Both the position numbers and the translations under genes were made by a program. Source: Streptomyces sp. NBC_01231 (GTDB lineage Bacteria; Actinomycetota; Actinomycetes; Streptomycetales; Streptomycetaceae). From it: 64,000 nucleotides of DNA. Positions within the stretch are counted from its first letter, which is position 1. Every line of letters starts with the position of its first letter. Below the pieces are notes generated by a model. The model was not told the DNA's origin and ran no database searches. It saw only the letters and a list, made by a program, of their open reading frames with translations. This document shows, one piece after another, positions 50,551 through 58,647 of the stretch. The stretch spans positions 868,001 to 932,000 of the forward strand of contig CP108521.1 of assembly GCA_035999765.1 (NCBI GenBank), in the 5' to 3' direction.

Positions 50551-51396
50551 ATGAGCGAGAACGCCAAGGTCTGGCTGGTCACCGGCGCGAGCAGCGGCTT
50601 CGGGCGGGCCATCGCGGAGGCCGCGGTCGCCGCTGGTGACACGGTGATCGGCACGGCACGGCGGACCGAGTCGCTGGACGACCTGGTCGCCGCGTACCCG
50701 GACCGTGTGGAGGCGATCAGCCTGGACGTCACCGACGGCGCGCGGATCGATGCGGTGGCCGCCGACGTCCTGGCCCGTTACGGCAGAGTGGACGTGCTGG
50801 TGAACAACGCCGGCCGCACCCAGGTGGGGGCGTTCGAAGAGACCACCGACCAGGAACTGCGCGACCTGTTCGAGCTGCACGTGTTCGGTCCGGCGCGGCT
50901 GACCCGGGCACTGCTGCCGCAGATGAGGGAGCGGGGCAGCGGATCGGTGGTGAACATCAGCAGCCTCGGCGGGCAGCTGTCCTTCGCCGGGTTCTCCGCG
51001 TACAGCGCGACCAAGGCGGCGCTGGAACAGCTGTCGGAGGGCTTGGCCGACGAGGTGGCACCGTTCGGCATCAAGGTACTGATCGTGGAACCCGGCGCGT
51101 TCCGCACCAACCTGTTCGGCAAGGGTGCGGCGTACTTCTCCGAGGAGAACCCGGTGTACGCGGAGAAGGTCGGCGCGACCCGGCAGTTGGTGCAGGGCGG
51201 CGACGGCGACCAGCCCGGCGACCCGGCCAAGGCCGCGGCGGCGATCCGGCTGGCCCTGGACGCCGAGAAGACCCCGTTGCGCCTCGCCCTCGGCGGCGAC
51301 GCGGTCGACTCCCTGACCGGACATCTGAACTCCGTGCGGGCCGAGCTCGCCGAGTGGGAGAAGGTCTCCCGGGGGACCGACTTCGACACGCAGTGA
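50551..51396 (+). CDS. SDR family oxidoreductase
   Basis: 281 residues, ATG at 50551 with GAGGGAG upstream. Motifs: WLVTGASSGFGRAIAEAAVA, NNAGRTQVGAFEE, VVNISSLGGQLSFAGFSAYS (Ser) and YSATKAALEQLSEG (Tyr, Lys), then VEPGAFRTNLFGKG. The sequence resembles the NADP-dependent DltE/oxidoreductase subgroup with an extended C-terminus. It is divergent from the LysR gene, and a hairpin terminator follows at 51418. The substrate is unknown. Confidence 0.9.
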   Translation: MSENAKVWLVTGASSGFGRAIAEAAVAAGDTVIGTARRTESLDDLVAAYPDRVEAISLDVTDGARIDAVAADVLARYGRVDVLVNNAGRTQVGAFEETTDQELRDLFELHVFGPARLTRALLPQMRERGSGSVVNISSLGGQLSFAGFSAYSATKAALEQLSEGLADEVAPFGIKVLIVEPGAFRTNLFGKGAAYFSEENPVYAEKVGATRQLVQGGDGDQPGDPAKAAAAIRLALDAEKTPLRLALGGDAVDSLTGHLNSVRAELAEWEKVSRGTDFDTQ

Positions 51397-51417
51397 CAGA
51401 GGTACCGGGGGGACAGC

Positions 51418-51456
51418 CGGGCAGGGGCCCGGAACCGGAGGGCCCCACGCTGCCCG
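51418..51456 (+). terminator. Hairpin terminator after the SDR gene
   Basis: Inner stem GGGGCCC (51424-51430) / GGGCCCC (51440-51446) and outer stem CGGGCA (51418-51423) / TGCCCG (51451-51456), starting 22 bp after the stop. No T-run, as usual in this genome. Confidence 0.65.
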
Positions 51457-51677
51457 TGCGGGCTGCGTTCCGACGTGCGTTCTGGGTCGACGCGCGGTGG
51501 AATGGGGGGACCATGCCGGTCGCGTCCGCGCCGTCACAGTTGCGCCTGTTTCAGCGCATGGCTCTGCCGGGAGCGGAAGTCGGGCGTAATCCGCGTGTTC
51601 CGCTCGTTGACGATGGTGTGACGGCCGTGTGCGCTCGTCGCCCGGCCCGGAGCCGGTTCCCGAGAGGAAGCCCTGTG

Positions 51678-52346
51678 ATGAACCACCAGACGGTGCGCGG
51701 CGTGATGAGCAACGCGGTCGTCCGTGTCCAGGCCGGTACCCCGTTCAAGGAGATCGCCCACCTGCTGCTGGAGTACGACATCACGGCGGTGCCCGTCGTG
51801 GACGCCGAGGACCGCCCGGTGGGCGTGGTCTCGGAGGCAGACCTTCTGCACAAGATGTGGGGCGGGCAGGAGGGCGACGCCCCGGGATCGGGCGCAGGGG
51901 TACGGCCCGCCAAGGCATGGGCCACCGACGCGGCCGGGCTGATGACCTCTCCCGCCGTCTGTGCGCGCGAGGACTGGAGCGTAGTCGACGCCGCCCGTGT
52001 CATGGCTCAGCACGGGATCAAGCGGCTCCTCGTGGTCGATGAGGGTCAGCGGTTGATCGGTGTGGTGAGCAGGAGCGACCTGCTGCGGATCTTCGTGCGG
52101 ACGGACCGGGCGATCCGTACGGAGGTCGTCGAGGAGGTACTCGTCAGGACTCTCGGCCTCGCCCCTTCCGCCCTGCACGTGGACGTGTCGCACGGGCAGG
52201 TGGTGCTCAGCGGGCGTCTGGCTCCGGGGGTTTCCGTTCCCGCCCTGGAGGAGCTGTGCAGGAACGTCGACGGTGTGGTGGCCGTGGAGTTCAGACCGGT
52301 CCAGGAGGCCGACGCCGACGGACCGGTACACCGGATCCCCGGATGA
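51678..52346 (+). CDS. CBS domain pair protein with C-terminal BON domain
   Basis: 222 residues from ATG at 51678 with GAGAGGAAG upstream. Two CBS motifs: VMSNAVVRVQAGTPFKEIAH to VVSEADLLHKMW, and LMTSPAVCAREDWSVVDAAR to VVSRSDLLRIFVR. They are followed by a BON domain (VVEEVLVRTLGLAPSALHVD, GQVVLSGRLAPGVSVPALEE). CBS pairs bind adenine nucleotides and sense energy state; BON domains may contact membranes or phospholipid. Such stand-alone genes are common in Streptomyces and often belong to stress regulons. A terminator follows. Confidence 0.9.
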   Translation: MNHQTVRGVMSNAVVRVQAGTPFKEIAHLLLEYDITAVPVVDAEDRPVGVVSEADLLHKMWGGQEGDAPGSGAGVRPAKAWATDAAGLMTSPAVCAREDWSVVDAARVMAQHGIKRLLVVDEGQRLIGVVSRSDLLRIFVRTDRAIRTEVVEEVLVRTLGLAPSALHVDVSHGQVVLSGRLAPGVSVPALEELCRNVDGVVAVEFRPVQEADADGPVHRIPG

Positions 52347-52379
52347 CGGGTGCGGTACCGCCGCGCCGTGGGGCAGGCA

Positions 52380-52422
52380 GGAGGGGCCCTTCCCCGCGGC
52401 GGATGCGAGGAACGGCCCCTCC
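52380..52422. terminator. Long hairpin between convergent genes
   Basis: GGAGGGGCCCTTCC (52380-52393) pairs with GGAACGGCCCCTCC (52409-52422) with one mismatch and a 15-base loop. It lies between the CBS-BON gene (plus) and the acyl-CoA dehydrogenase gene (minus). Confidence 0.75.
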
Positions 52423-52474
52423 GGTTGGTCCCGCCGGGCGAGGCCCATGCGGTTGACATTGCGTGCTCCGAGGT

Positions 52475-53695
52475 TCACACGAAGGCACTCTGCCCCGTGA
52501 TCGACTTGCCGACGATCAGGGTGTTCATCTCCCGGGTGCCCTCGAAGGAGTAGATCGCCTCGGCGTCGGCGAAGAACCGCGCGATGTCGTAGTCCAGCAG
52601 GATCCCGTTGCCGCCGAAGATCTCCCGACTCCAGGCGACGACCTCCCGCATCCGCGAGGTGACGAACGCCTTGGCCAGCGAGGAGTGTTCGTCGCAGAAG
52701 ATCCCGGCGTCCTGCAGCCGGGCGAGCTGCACCAGCATGCCCCACGAGGCGGTGATGTTGCCCAGGCTCTTCACCAGCAGGTCCTGCACCAGCTGGAACC
52801 GGGCGATCGGGCGACCGAACTGCCGGCGCTCCTTGGCGTAGTCCAGCGCGAGTTCGTAGGCGCCGACCATCACGCCCAGCGCCTGCCAGGCCACCCCGCC
52901 GCGGGTGGCGCGCAGGATCTCCGCGACGTCGCGGAAGGAGTTGATGTTCTGCAGGCGGTTCGCCTCCGGCACCCGGACGTCGGTCAGGGTGATCTCGGCG
53001 TTCTCCACGATCCGGAAGGCGATCTTGCCCTCGATCTTCACGGGTTCGAAGCCGGGCGTGCCCTTCTCGACGACGAACCCCTTGACGTGGTTGTCGTCGG
53101 CGTCGCGTGCCCACACCACGACGTGGTCGGCGAAGGTCGCGTTGCCGATCCACTTCTTGGCGCCGTTGAGGACCCAGGTGTCGCCGTCTCGCACAGCCGT
53201 GGTGCGCATGCCGCCCGCGACGTCGGATCCGCCGAGCGGCTCGGTCATGGCGAAGGCGCCGATCTTGTCCATCGCGGCCATCTCCGGCAGCCAGCGGTCG
53301 CGCTGCTCCTGGCTGCCACCGGAGTGGATGGAGTACATCGCGAGTCCGTTGTGCACACCGAAGAACGTGGACACGGAGGCGTCGGTGCGGGCCATCTCCA
53401 TCGCCAGCATGCCGCTGAGCAGGTTACTGACGGCGGGCCGGTGCTCGCCGTAGCCCTCGTAGGGCAGTCCGGCCAGCCCGCTCTCCCGGAAGATGCCGAT
53501 GAGCTCCTTCGGGAACTCGCCCTTGCCCCAGTTCTCGTTCACCAGCGGCTTGATCTCGTCGCGCAGGAGGGTGCGGGCCTTGAGGAGGATCTTGCGCTCC
53601 TCGTCCGGCAGCAGGGTCTCGTAGTGGTAGAAGTCCGCGACGAGCTGGTCGTCGAGCGATTCCATGGTGGTGGTCGACTCGGTCAACTCGGTCAT
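52475..53695 (-). CDS. Acyl-CoA dehydrogenase family protein
   Basis: 406 residues. FAD-dependent alpha,beta-desaturation of an acyl-CoA. N-terminal helical domain, then the FAD/substrate segment AFAMTEPLGGSDVAGGMRTT, WVLNGAKKWIGNATFADHVV, and the C-terminal helices with ERRQFGRPIARFQLVQDLL, AREIFGGNGI-like SREIFGGNGILLDYDIAR, and the catalytic base E385 in IYSFEGTREMN. The position of the base and overall pattern resemble the glutaryl-CoA/isovaleryl group. It is the last gene of the LysR-controlled operon, 1 bp after the dehydrogenase stop. Confidence 0.92.
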   Translation of the reverse strand: MTELTESTTTMESLDDQLVADFYHYETLLPDEERKILLKARTLLRDEIKPLVNENWGKGEFPKELIGIFRESGLAGLPYEGYGEHRPAVSNLLSGMLAMEMARTDASVSTFFGVHNGLAMYSIHSGGSQEQRDRWLPEMAAMDKIGAFAMTEPLGGSDVAGGMRTTAVRDGDTWVLNGAKKWIGNATFADHVVVWARDADDNHVKGFVVEKGTPGFEPVKIEGKIAFRIVENAEITLTDVRVPEANRLQNINSFRDVAEILRATRGGVAWQALGVMVGAYELALDYAKERRQFGRPIARFQLVQDLLVKSLGNITASWGMLVQLARLQDAGIFCDEHSSLAKAFVTSRMREVVAWSREIFGGNGILLDYDIARFFADAEAIYSFEGTREMNTLIVGKSITGQSAFV

Positions 53696-53696
53696 T

Positions 53697-54680
53697 TCAG
53701 TTCTCCTCCTTGTCGGTCCTGTCCGCGCTGTCGAGGGCGGACAGGACGGCGAGTTGCCTGCGGTCGCGCGTCTCGGTGAGTTCCGAGTACGTGGAGGAGC
53801 CGTAAGCCTTTTCCACGGCTTCGATGAGCCGTTCCTGTTCTTGTTCGTTCAGTGAGGGGGTGCCGAGGCCCGCCCACATCTGCTTCATCGACGTTCCGAT
53901 GTGCTCGGCCAGGTGCCGGTAGCCACCGGGACCGCCGCCCAGGTGCGAGCCGAGGAACGGTCCGACCGTCGACCAGCGGATGCCGAGCGAGTTCGTCACC
54001 ACCTGGTCGAGGTCGTCCGGAGTCACCACGCCCTGCTCGACGAGATACATCGCCTCGCGGCTGAGCGCGTTCTGCAGGCGGTTGCCCACGAACCCGGGGA
54101 TCTCCTTCCGCTCGACGACCGGGGTGCGGCCGACGAAGGTGTAGAAGTCCACCGCGGCCTGGACGGCGTCCTCGCTGGTGCGTTCGCCGGGGACGACCTC
54201 GACCAGCGGGATCAGGTGCGGCGGGTTGAACGGGTGGCCGATCAGGATGCGCCCGGCGTCCTCGAGTTCCGCGGTGAACGCGGTCGACGGGATCGCCGAC
54301 GACGAGCTCAACATCAGGGCGTGTGCCGGGGCTTCACGGACCAGGGTGGCGAACAGGTCCTTCTTGAACTCGACGCGCTCCGGACCGTTCTCCTGGACGA
54401 CGTCCGCGTCCCGGACCGCCTCCGCCACGTCGGCCGCGATGTGGACCCGGTCGGCGAGACCCTCGACGTCCAGGCCCCGGGCCGCGAGGTGCGGGGCGAA
54501 GTCGGCCAGGGCCGCGGCAACGGCCTCGGCGAGGTCCGGCCGGGGATCGCTCACCCGCACGGCCAACCCGTGGCCCGCGAACAGGGCCGTCCAGGACAGC
54601 CCGATGGTGCCGGCGCCGATCACCGCAGCGGTGCGGAACTCGCGTGGCATCGACTCCTGCGTGATCGACTCCCGTGTCAT
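53697..54680 (-). CDS. 3-hydroxyacid dehydrogenase of the L-carnitine dehydrogenase / lambda-crystallin type
   Basis: 327 residues, ATG at 54680 overlapping the decarboxylase stop (ATGA). Rossmann start: AAVIGAGTIGLSWTALFAGH. Then VVQENGPERVEFKKDLFATL, SSSSAIPSTAF, the catalytic-His segment IGHPFNPPHLIPLVEVVPGE, and the C-terminal domain (GFVGNRLQNALSREAMYLVE). SWTALFAGHG and ENxPER are features of carnitine 3-dehydrogenase and lambda-crystallin, which oxidise free 3-hydroxy acids rather than CoA esters. In this operon the product 3-keto acid could go straight to the neighbouring acetoacetate decarboxylase. A CoA-ester substrate remains possible. Confidence 0.88.
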   Translation of the reverse strand: MTRESITQESMPREFRTAAVIGAGTIGLSWTALFAGHGLAVRVSDPRPDLAEAVAAALADFAPHLAARGLDVEGLADRVHIAADVAEAVRDADVVQENGPERVEFKKDLFATLVREAPAHALMLSSSSAIPSTAFTAELEDAGRILIGHPFNPPHLIPLVEVVPGERTSEDAVQAAVDFYTFVGRTPVVERKEIPGFVGNRLQNALSREAMYLVEQGVVTPDDLDQVVTNSLGIRWSTVGPFLGSHLGGGPGGYRHLAEHIGTSMKQMWAGLGTPSLNEQEQERLIEAVEKAYGSSTYSELTETRDRRQLAVLSALDSADRTDKEEN

Positions 54681-55423
54681 GACGCCCTTCCTTCCAGGTA
54701 GTCGTGGACCGGCTTGACCTCGGCGAGCGTCAGGTCGGTGAGGATGTGGCTCGCGGAGACGACCTCCAGCACCGGCAGGTCGGCCAGCGGGGCGAGGACG
54801 TGCTGGAACAGCTGGAGCCTCGCGGGGCCGGTGTAGGCCCACTTGACCGCGATGTCGGTGATCTCGGTGCGGACGAGTTCCTGGACCCGCGGCGAACCGT
54901 CGTAGCCCGGGATCGTCTTGAGCATGAAGGTCGGCACGGTGATCTGCGCTTCGGCCTCGCGCCGGTCGAGCTCGTGGTGCTTGTAGCCCATGGTCGCGGT
55001 GGCGACCCGCAGCGTGCCGTGGTCGAGGGTGCCCACCAGGGCGCCGTGGTCGACGTAGAGGTTCGGCGCGCCGATCGTCTTCGGGTACGCGCTGACCTCG
55101 CGGCCGGACGCGGTCGCCGGGAAGTTGTCGAGGTACATGGCGTGCAGGTATTCGCCCCGCTCGCCGTCGAGGCTGACCGGGATCGCCTGGCCCGACTCGG
55201 TGTAGGGGCCGTATCCGCTGACGTCACCCATCTTCATGACCTCGAACCGGACCAACGGCTCATCGATCCGCAGGGGTTCGGGGACGACGGCCCGCAGCGC
55301 GTCGGCGTCGGTGCGGTAGACGATGTTGAGGTACTCGCGGTCGGTGAACCTCGGGACCACCGGCGCGAACGCCGGGCTGGTCAGCGGGGTGGTCACGTGC
55401 CGCCGGACTTCTTCGATCCTCAT
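54677..55423 (-). CDS. adc: Acetoacetate decarboxylase family protein
   Basis: 248 residues, almost the length of Clostridium acetobutylicum acetoacetate decarboxylase (244). The catalytic residues fall at the same numbers: R29 (RFTDREY), E76 (YGPYTES) and Schiff-base K115 (SAYPKTIGAP). Other family segments: FEVMKMGDVSGYGPYTE, YLHAMYLDNFPATASGREV and MGYKHHELDRREAE. It decarboxylates acetoacetate or a related 3-keto acid to a ketone plus CO2. The gene lies between an enoyl-CoA hydratase and a 3-hydroxyacid dehydrogenase, so it seems to replace thiolase as the last step. The natural substrate is not certain. Confidence 0.9.
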   Translation of the reverse strand: MRIEEVRRHVTTPLTSPAFAPVVPRFTDREYLNIVYRTDADALRAVVPEPLRIDEPLVRFEVMKMGDVSGYGPYTESGQAIPVSLDGERGEYLHAMYLDNFPATASGREVSAYPKTIGAPNLYVDHGALVGTLDHGTLRVATATMGYKHHELDRREAEAQITVPTFMLKTIPGYDGSPRVQELVRTEITDIAVKWAYTGPARLQLFQHVLAPLADLPVLEVVSASHILTDLTLAEVKPVHDYLEGRAS

Positions 55424-55424
55424 G

Positions 55425-56192
55425 TCACTTGCCCGTCCACCGCGGGGCGCGGCGCTCGGCGAAGGCGGTCATGCCCTCGCGGACGTCGGCCGAGGCCTTC
55501 AGGTCGCCCATGTCCTTGCGTTGTACGGCGAAAGCGTCGGCCTCGGGCACACCGTCGGCGGCGCGCACGATCCACTTCACCGCGGCCAGCGCGAGCGGGG
55601 CGTTCAGCGCGAGCTGCTCGGCGAGTTGCAGCGCCACGGCGGTGGCGTCACCCGTGTCGGTGACCCGGTTGACCAGACCCAGCTCACCGGCCCGACGGCC
55701 GTCGACCGGTTCGCCGGTCAGCAGGAACTCCATCGCCAGGTGGTACGGGATCCGCTTGGGCAGCCGGATCACACCGCCGCCCGCGGCGATCAGGCCGCGC
55801 TTGACCTCGGGCAGCCCGAACTTCGCGTCCTCGGCGGCGACGATCAGGTCGCAGCCCAGGGCCAGTTCGAACCCGCCGCCCATGGCCCAGCCCTCGACAG
55901 CGGCGATCAGCGGCTTCGTGAGCTCGGCCTCGGTCAGACCGCCGAACCCGCGGCCCTCGACCTCGGGCGACTCGCCGCGCAGGGCGGCCTTGAGGTCCAT
56001 GCCGGCGCTGAAGGTGCCCTCCGCACCGGTCAGGACGCCCACGCGGAGTCCGGGTTCGGCTTCCAGTTCGTCCAGTGCGGCGGCCAGGCCGGCGGCGACC
56101 GCGGCGTTCACAGCGTTGCGCGCCTGCGGGCGGTCGATCGTGATCAGCAGGGTCGAGCCGATCCGTTCGGTGCGCACTTCGGTGGTGCTCAT
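55425..56192 (-). CDS. Enoyl-CoA hydratase/isomerase (crotonase) family protein
   Basis: 255 residues, ATG at 56192. Crotonase fold: oxyanion-hole segments FSAGMDLKAAL and GWAMGGGFELALGCDLIVAA. The two catalytic glutamates are E109 (GGGFE) and E129 (LPEVKRG), matching the hydratase pair. A long helix and C-terminal trimerisation part follow. It should add water across a 2-enoyl-CoA; a CaiD-like (crotonobetainyl-CoA) role is possible. The gene ends 1 bp before the decarboxylase start, so the operon is tightly packed. Confidence 0.9.
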   Translation of the reverse strand: MSTTEVRTERIGSTLLITIDRPQARNAVNAAVAAGLAAALDELEAEPGLRVGVLTGAEGTFSAGMDLKAALRGESPEVEGRGFGGLTEAELTKPLIAAVEGWAMGGGFELALGCDLIVAAEDAKFGLPEVKRGLIAAGGGVIRLPKRIPYHLAMEFLLTGEPVDGRRAGELGLVNRVTDTGDATAVALQLAEQLALNAPLALAAVKWIVRAADGVPEADAFAVQRKDMGDLKASADVREGMTAFAERRAPRWTGK

Positions 56193-56287
56193 GACTTTCT
56201 CTTCTTTCGTCTTTCTGGCTGCGGCCTTGTGCCCTCTGCTGTTCGCTGACGAGGCACTCGCACGCGGACGTGGCGGCTCGGGCACAT

Positions 56288-57460
56288 TCAGCGGGTGGCG
56301 AGTTCGCCGAGGACGTCCGCGGTGTCCTGGCCCGGGACCGGAGCCAGGCGGCGGATCGAGCCGGGCGTGGCGGAGAACTTCACCGGGATGCCGACGGTGC
56401 GGATGGTGCCCTCGGTCGGGTGCTCGACTGTGTCGAGCAGATGACCGTCGCGGACGTACTCGTCCTCGTGCGCACGGTCCAGCTCCAGTACCGGTGCCAT
56501 CGGGATGCTGTGCTTGGTGCACACCTCGGCCCACTCAGCGGTGGTCAGCTCCGGGGCGCACTCGCCGATCAGCTCGGCCAGGGCCTCGTGGTCGGCGCCG
56601 TCGATGGTCTCGCCGCCCACGCGCGGGTCCGCGGCCAGGTCGGGACGCCCGGCGGCGGCGAAGAAGTCCCGGAAGTTCTGCGGGTTGTAGGGGATCACGC
56701 ACGCGAGACCGTCCTTGGTGCGCACCGCCCGGTGGCCCTTGGTCATCGACAGATGGAAGCCGGTGGAGCCCTGCGCGGGCTCGTACACGTGCCCCGACAG
56801 GTGCTCGACCAGGTTGAAGGCGATCAGCGTGTCCGTCATGGGGATCTCGATCTGCTGGCCCTGTCCGGTCCTGCTCCGGTGCACCAGCGCCGCCAGCACG
56901 CTGTAGGCGATGGTCAGCGAGGAGACCTTGTCACCGAGGATGGTCGGCAGGTAGACCGGCTCTCCCAGCGCGCGGTTGGCGATGTCGACCAGACCGGAGG
57001 AGGCCTGCACGGTCTCGTCGTAGGCGGCGTCGCCGACGCGGTCGGAGTCGCTGCGGAAGCCCTGGGCGTGCGCGTAGACCAGGCCCGGGTTGCGCTCGGC
57101 GACGTCTTCGTAGGTCATCCCCAGGCGGCTGAGCGCGTTCGGGCGCATATTGGTGATCAGCACGTCCGCGGTGTCGATCAGTTCGAGGGCCTGAGCGCGC
57201 TCCGGCGCGTTCTTGAGGTTGAGCGTGACGCTGCGCTTGTTGCGGTTGACGTTGAGGCTCAGCGGGGTCATACCGGGCGTGGTGCGGTACTGGCCCACGC
57301 GCACGGTGTCGGCCGGGGACTCGATCTTGATCACGTCGGCGCCCAGGTCCCCGAGGATCTGGGCCGCGTACGGCCCCATCACCACGGTGGAGAGGTCGAT
57401 CACCCGTACACCGTCCAGAGGGCCGGTGGTGGTGTTGCTGGTGGCGGTGGTGTCCGTCAT
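56288..57460 (-). CDS. CaiB/BaiF family (class III) CoA transferase
   Basis: 390 residues, ATG at 57460. Class III CoA transferase: LDGVRVIDLSTVVMGPYAAQ, LGDLGADVIKIESPADTVRV, LNVNRNKRSVTLNLK, and the catalytic Asp D148 in YDETVQASSG, which forms the acyl-aspartyl anhydride. C-terminal segments such as IPMAPVLELDRAHEDEYV complete the interlocked-dimer fold. It moves CoA between two carboxylic acids, for example from a product CoA ester to incoming substrate. As first metabolic gene of the operon it is the likely activator of the substrate. It starts 95 bp before the hydratase gene. Confidence 0.92.
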   Translation of the reverse strand: MTDTTATSNTTTGPLDGVRVIDLSTVVMGPYAAQILGDLGADVIKIESPADTVRVGQYRTTPGMTPLSLNVNRNKRSVTLNLKNAPERAQALELIDTADVLITNMRPNALSRLGMTYEDVAERNPGLVYAHAQGFRSDSDRVGDAAYDETVQASSGLVDIANRALGEPVYLPTILGDKVSSLTIAYSVLAALVHRSRTGQGQQIEIPMTDTLIAFNLVEHLSGHVYEPAQGSTGFHLSMTKGHRAVRTKDGLACVIPYNPQNFRDFFAAAGRPDLAADPRVGGETIDGADHEALAELIGECAPELTTAEWAEVCTKHSIPMAPVLELDRAHEDEYVRDGHLLDTVEHPTEGTIRTVGIPVKFSATPGSIRRLAPVPGQDTADVLGELATR

Positions 57461-57534
57461 TGTTCGTCCTTTCGCACCCTGCTTCGTTGCTCTGACATCG
57501 AAGTTAGTGGCGAAGGGAGAAAAACGGAATGATC

Positions 57535-57547
57535 TTGTTGCGAACAA
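57535..57547. promoter_or_regulatory. LysR-type box (T-N11-A) before the CoA-transferase operon
   Basis: TTGTT-GCG-AACAA is a perfect inverted repeat obeying the T-N11-A rule. It lies 75 bp upstream of the CoA-transferase start and just after the LysR gene's stop region. It is a likely activation site for the LysR at 57615-58523. Confidence 0.6.
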
Positions 57548-57614
57548 CGGTATGACCACAGCGATAACACCATTTCAACCGCGTGGCCGAACGCGATTCC
57601 CGCCCCGATCGCCG

Positions 57615-58523
57615 TCAGATGTCGAGAGGTTCGCCGAAGATATCGCGAGCGGCAGCGACGAGTTCTTCGAGATCACCGCCGTGGGCGCGCTCACGGTTCC
57701 AGAGCAGGGCCGTGTCGAGGCGGGGACGGAAATCCGCGAAGGGAAGAATAGTCACGTTCTCCACCCGATAACCCTGCATGGGACTTTTGGCGTCCAGCAT
57801 GGAAATGGAAAATGCCAGTCCGCAGGAGATTATTTCGGTAGCCGCACCGAATCCCGTGTTGGTGAGCTTGATGCGCTTTTTGACCCCGAGCTCGGACAAC
57901 TGATGGTCGAGCTGGTCGAAATACGCGGGAGTGATGTCCGCGGGTGAGGCGACGTAAGGAAGGTCGGTCAGTTCGGCCAGCGCGATGGAGTCCCGCCCGG
58001 CGAACTGGTCCGCCGGCACGACCGCGCCGAGCTGCTCCGACATCACCGTCAGCTGCTCCAGCGCCGGGTCGGCGACCGGAAGCCGGGCCAGCGTCAACGC
58101 GAGTCGGCCGTCACGCACCGCGGTGACCAGATCGGCGGTGGCGCCGGGCCAGCGCTTGAGCTCGAACCGCTCGCGGACCCGCCCGGCAAGGACGTTGACC
58201 CGTTCCCGCAGATCAGGGTGGACACCGGCGGGCATACCGAGGAACACGGTGCTGCGCTGCGGCCGCGTCGCTTCACGCAGCCGCCACGGGATGGAGTTGA
58301 CCTGCTCCAGCACGTCGCGCGCGATCGGCAGCAGCGCGGTGCCGGCCGGGGTGAGCATGACGTGGTGGGTGCTGCGGTCGAACAACCGATGCCCGATCTC
58401 GTGCTCAAGGTCCTTGATCCGCTGGCTCAGCGGGGGCGTCGACATGTGCAGTCTGCGAGCTGCGGCAGTGAAGTTCAGTTCCTCGGCGACGGCGACGAAG
58501 TAGCGCAGGTGCAGCATTTCCAC
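57615..58523 (-). CDS. LysR family transcriptional regulator of the acyl-CoA operon
   Basis: 302 residues from GTG at 58523 (ATG at 58517 gives two fewer). Winged helix: LRYFVAVAEELNFTAAARRL and HMSTPPLSQRIKDLEHEIGH, then LFDRSTHHVMLTPAGTALLP. The effector domain (TVFLGMPAGVHPDLRERVNV, GATADLVTAVRDGRLALTLA) follows. It lies 154 bp upstream of the CoA-transferase gene in the same direction, with a T-N11-A box between, and divergent from the BAAT-type thioesterase gene. It probably activates the operon in response to the acid substrate or a CoA ester. Confidence 0.9.
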   Translation of the reverse strand: MEMLHLRYFVAVAEELNFTAAARRLHMSTPPLSQRIKDLEHEIGHRLFDRSTHHVMLTPAGTALLPIARDVLEQVNSIPWRLREATRPQRSTVFLGMPAGVHPDLRERVNVLAGRVRERFELKRWPGATADLVTAVRDGRLALTLARLPVADPALEQLTVMSEQLGAVVPADQFAGRDSIALAELTDLPYVASPADITPAYFDQLDHQLSELGVKKRIKLTNTGFGAATEIISCGLAFSISMLDAKSPMQGYRVENVTILPFADFRPRLDTALLWNRERAHGGDLEELVAAARDIFGEPLDI

Positions 58524-58647
58524 ACAGCCAACCCTATCCACCACGGGAGATCCCGGACGTCCGGGCCTCACACCGCACCGGCGACCGTTCAACGGGCAAC
58601 GCCGGTAGGCTGCTTCGCCAGGTTCAGGCGTACCGACGGGGGACCAC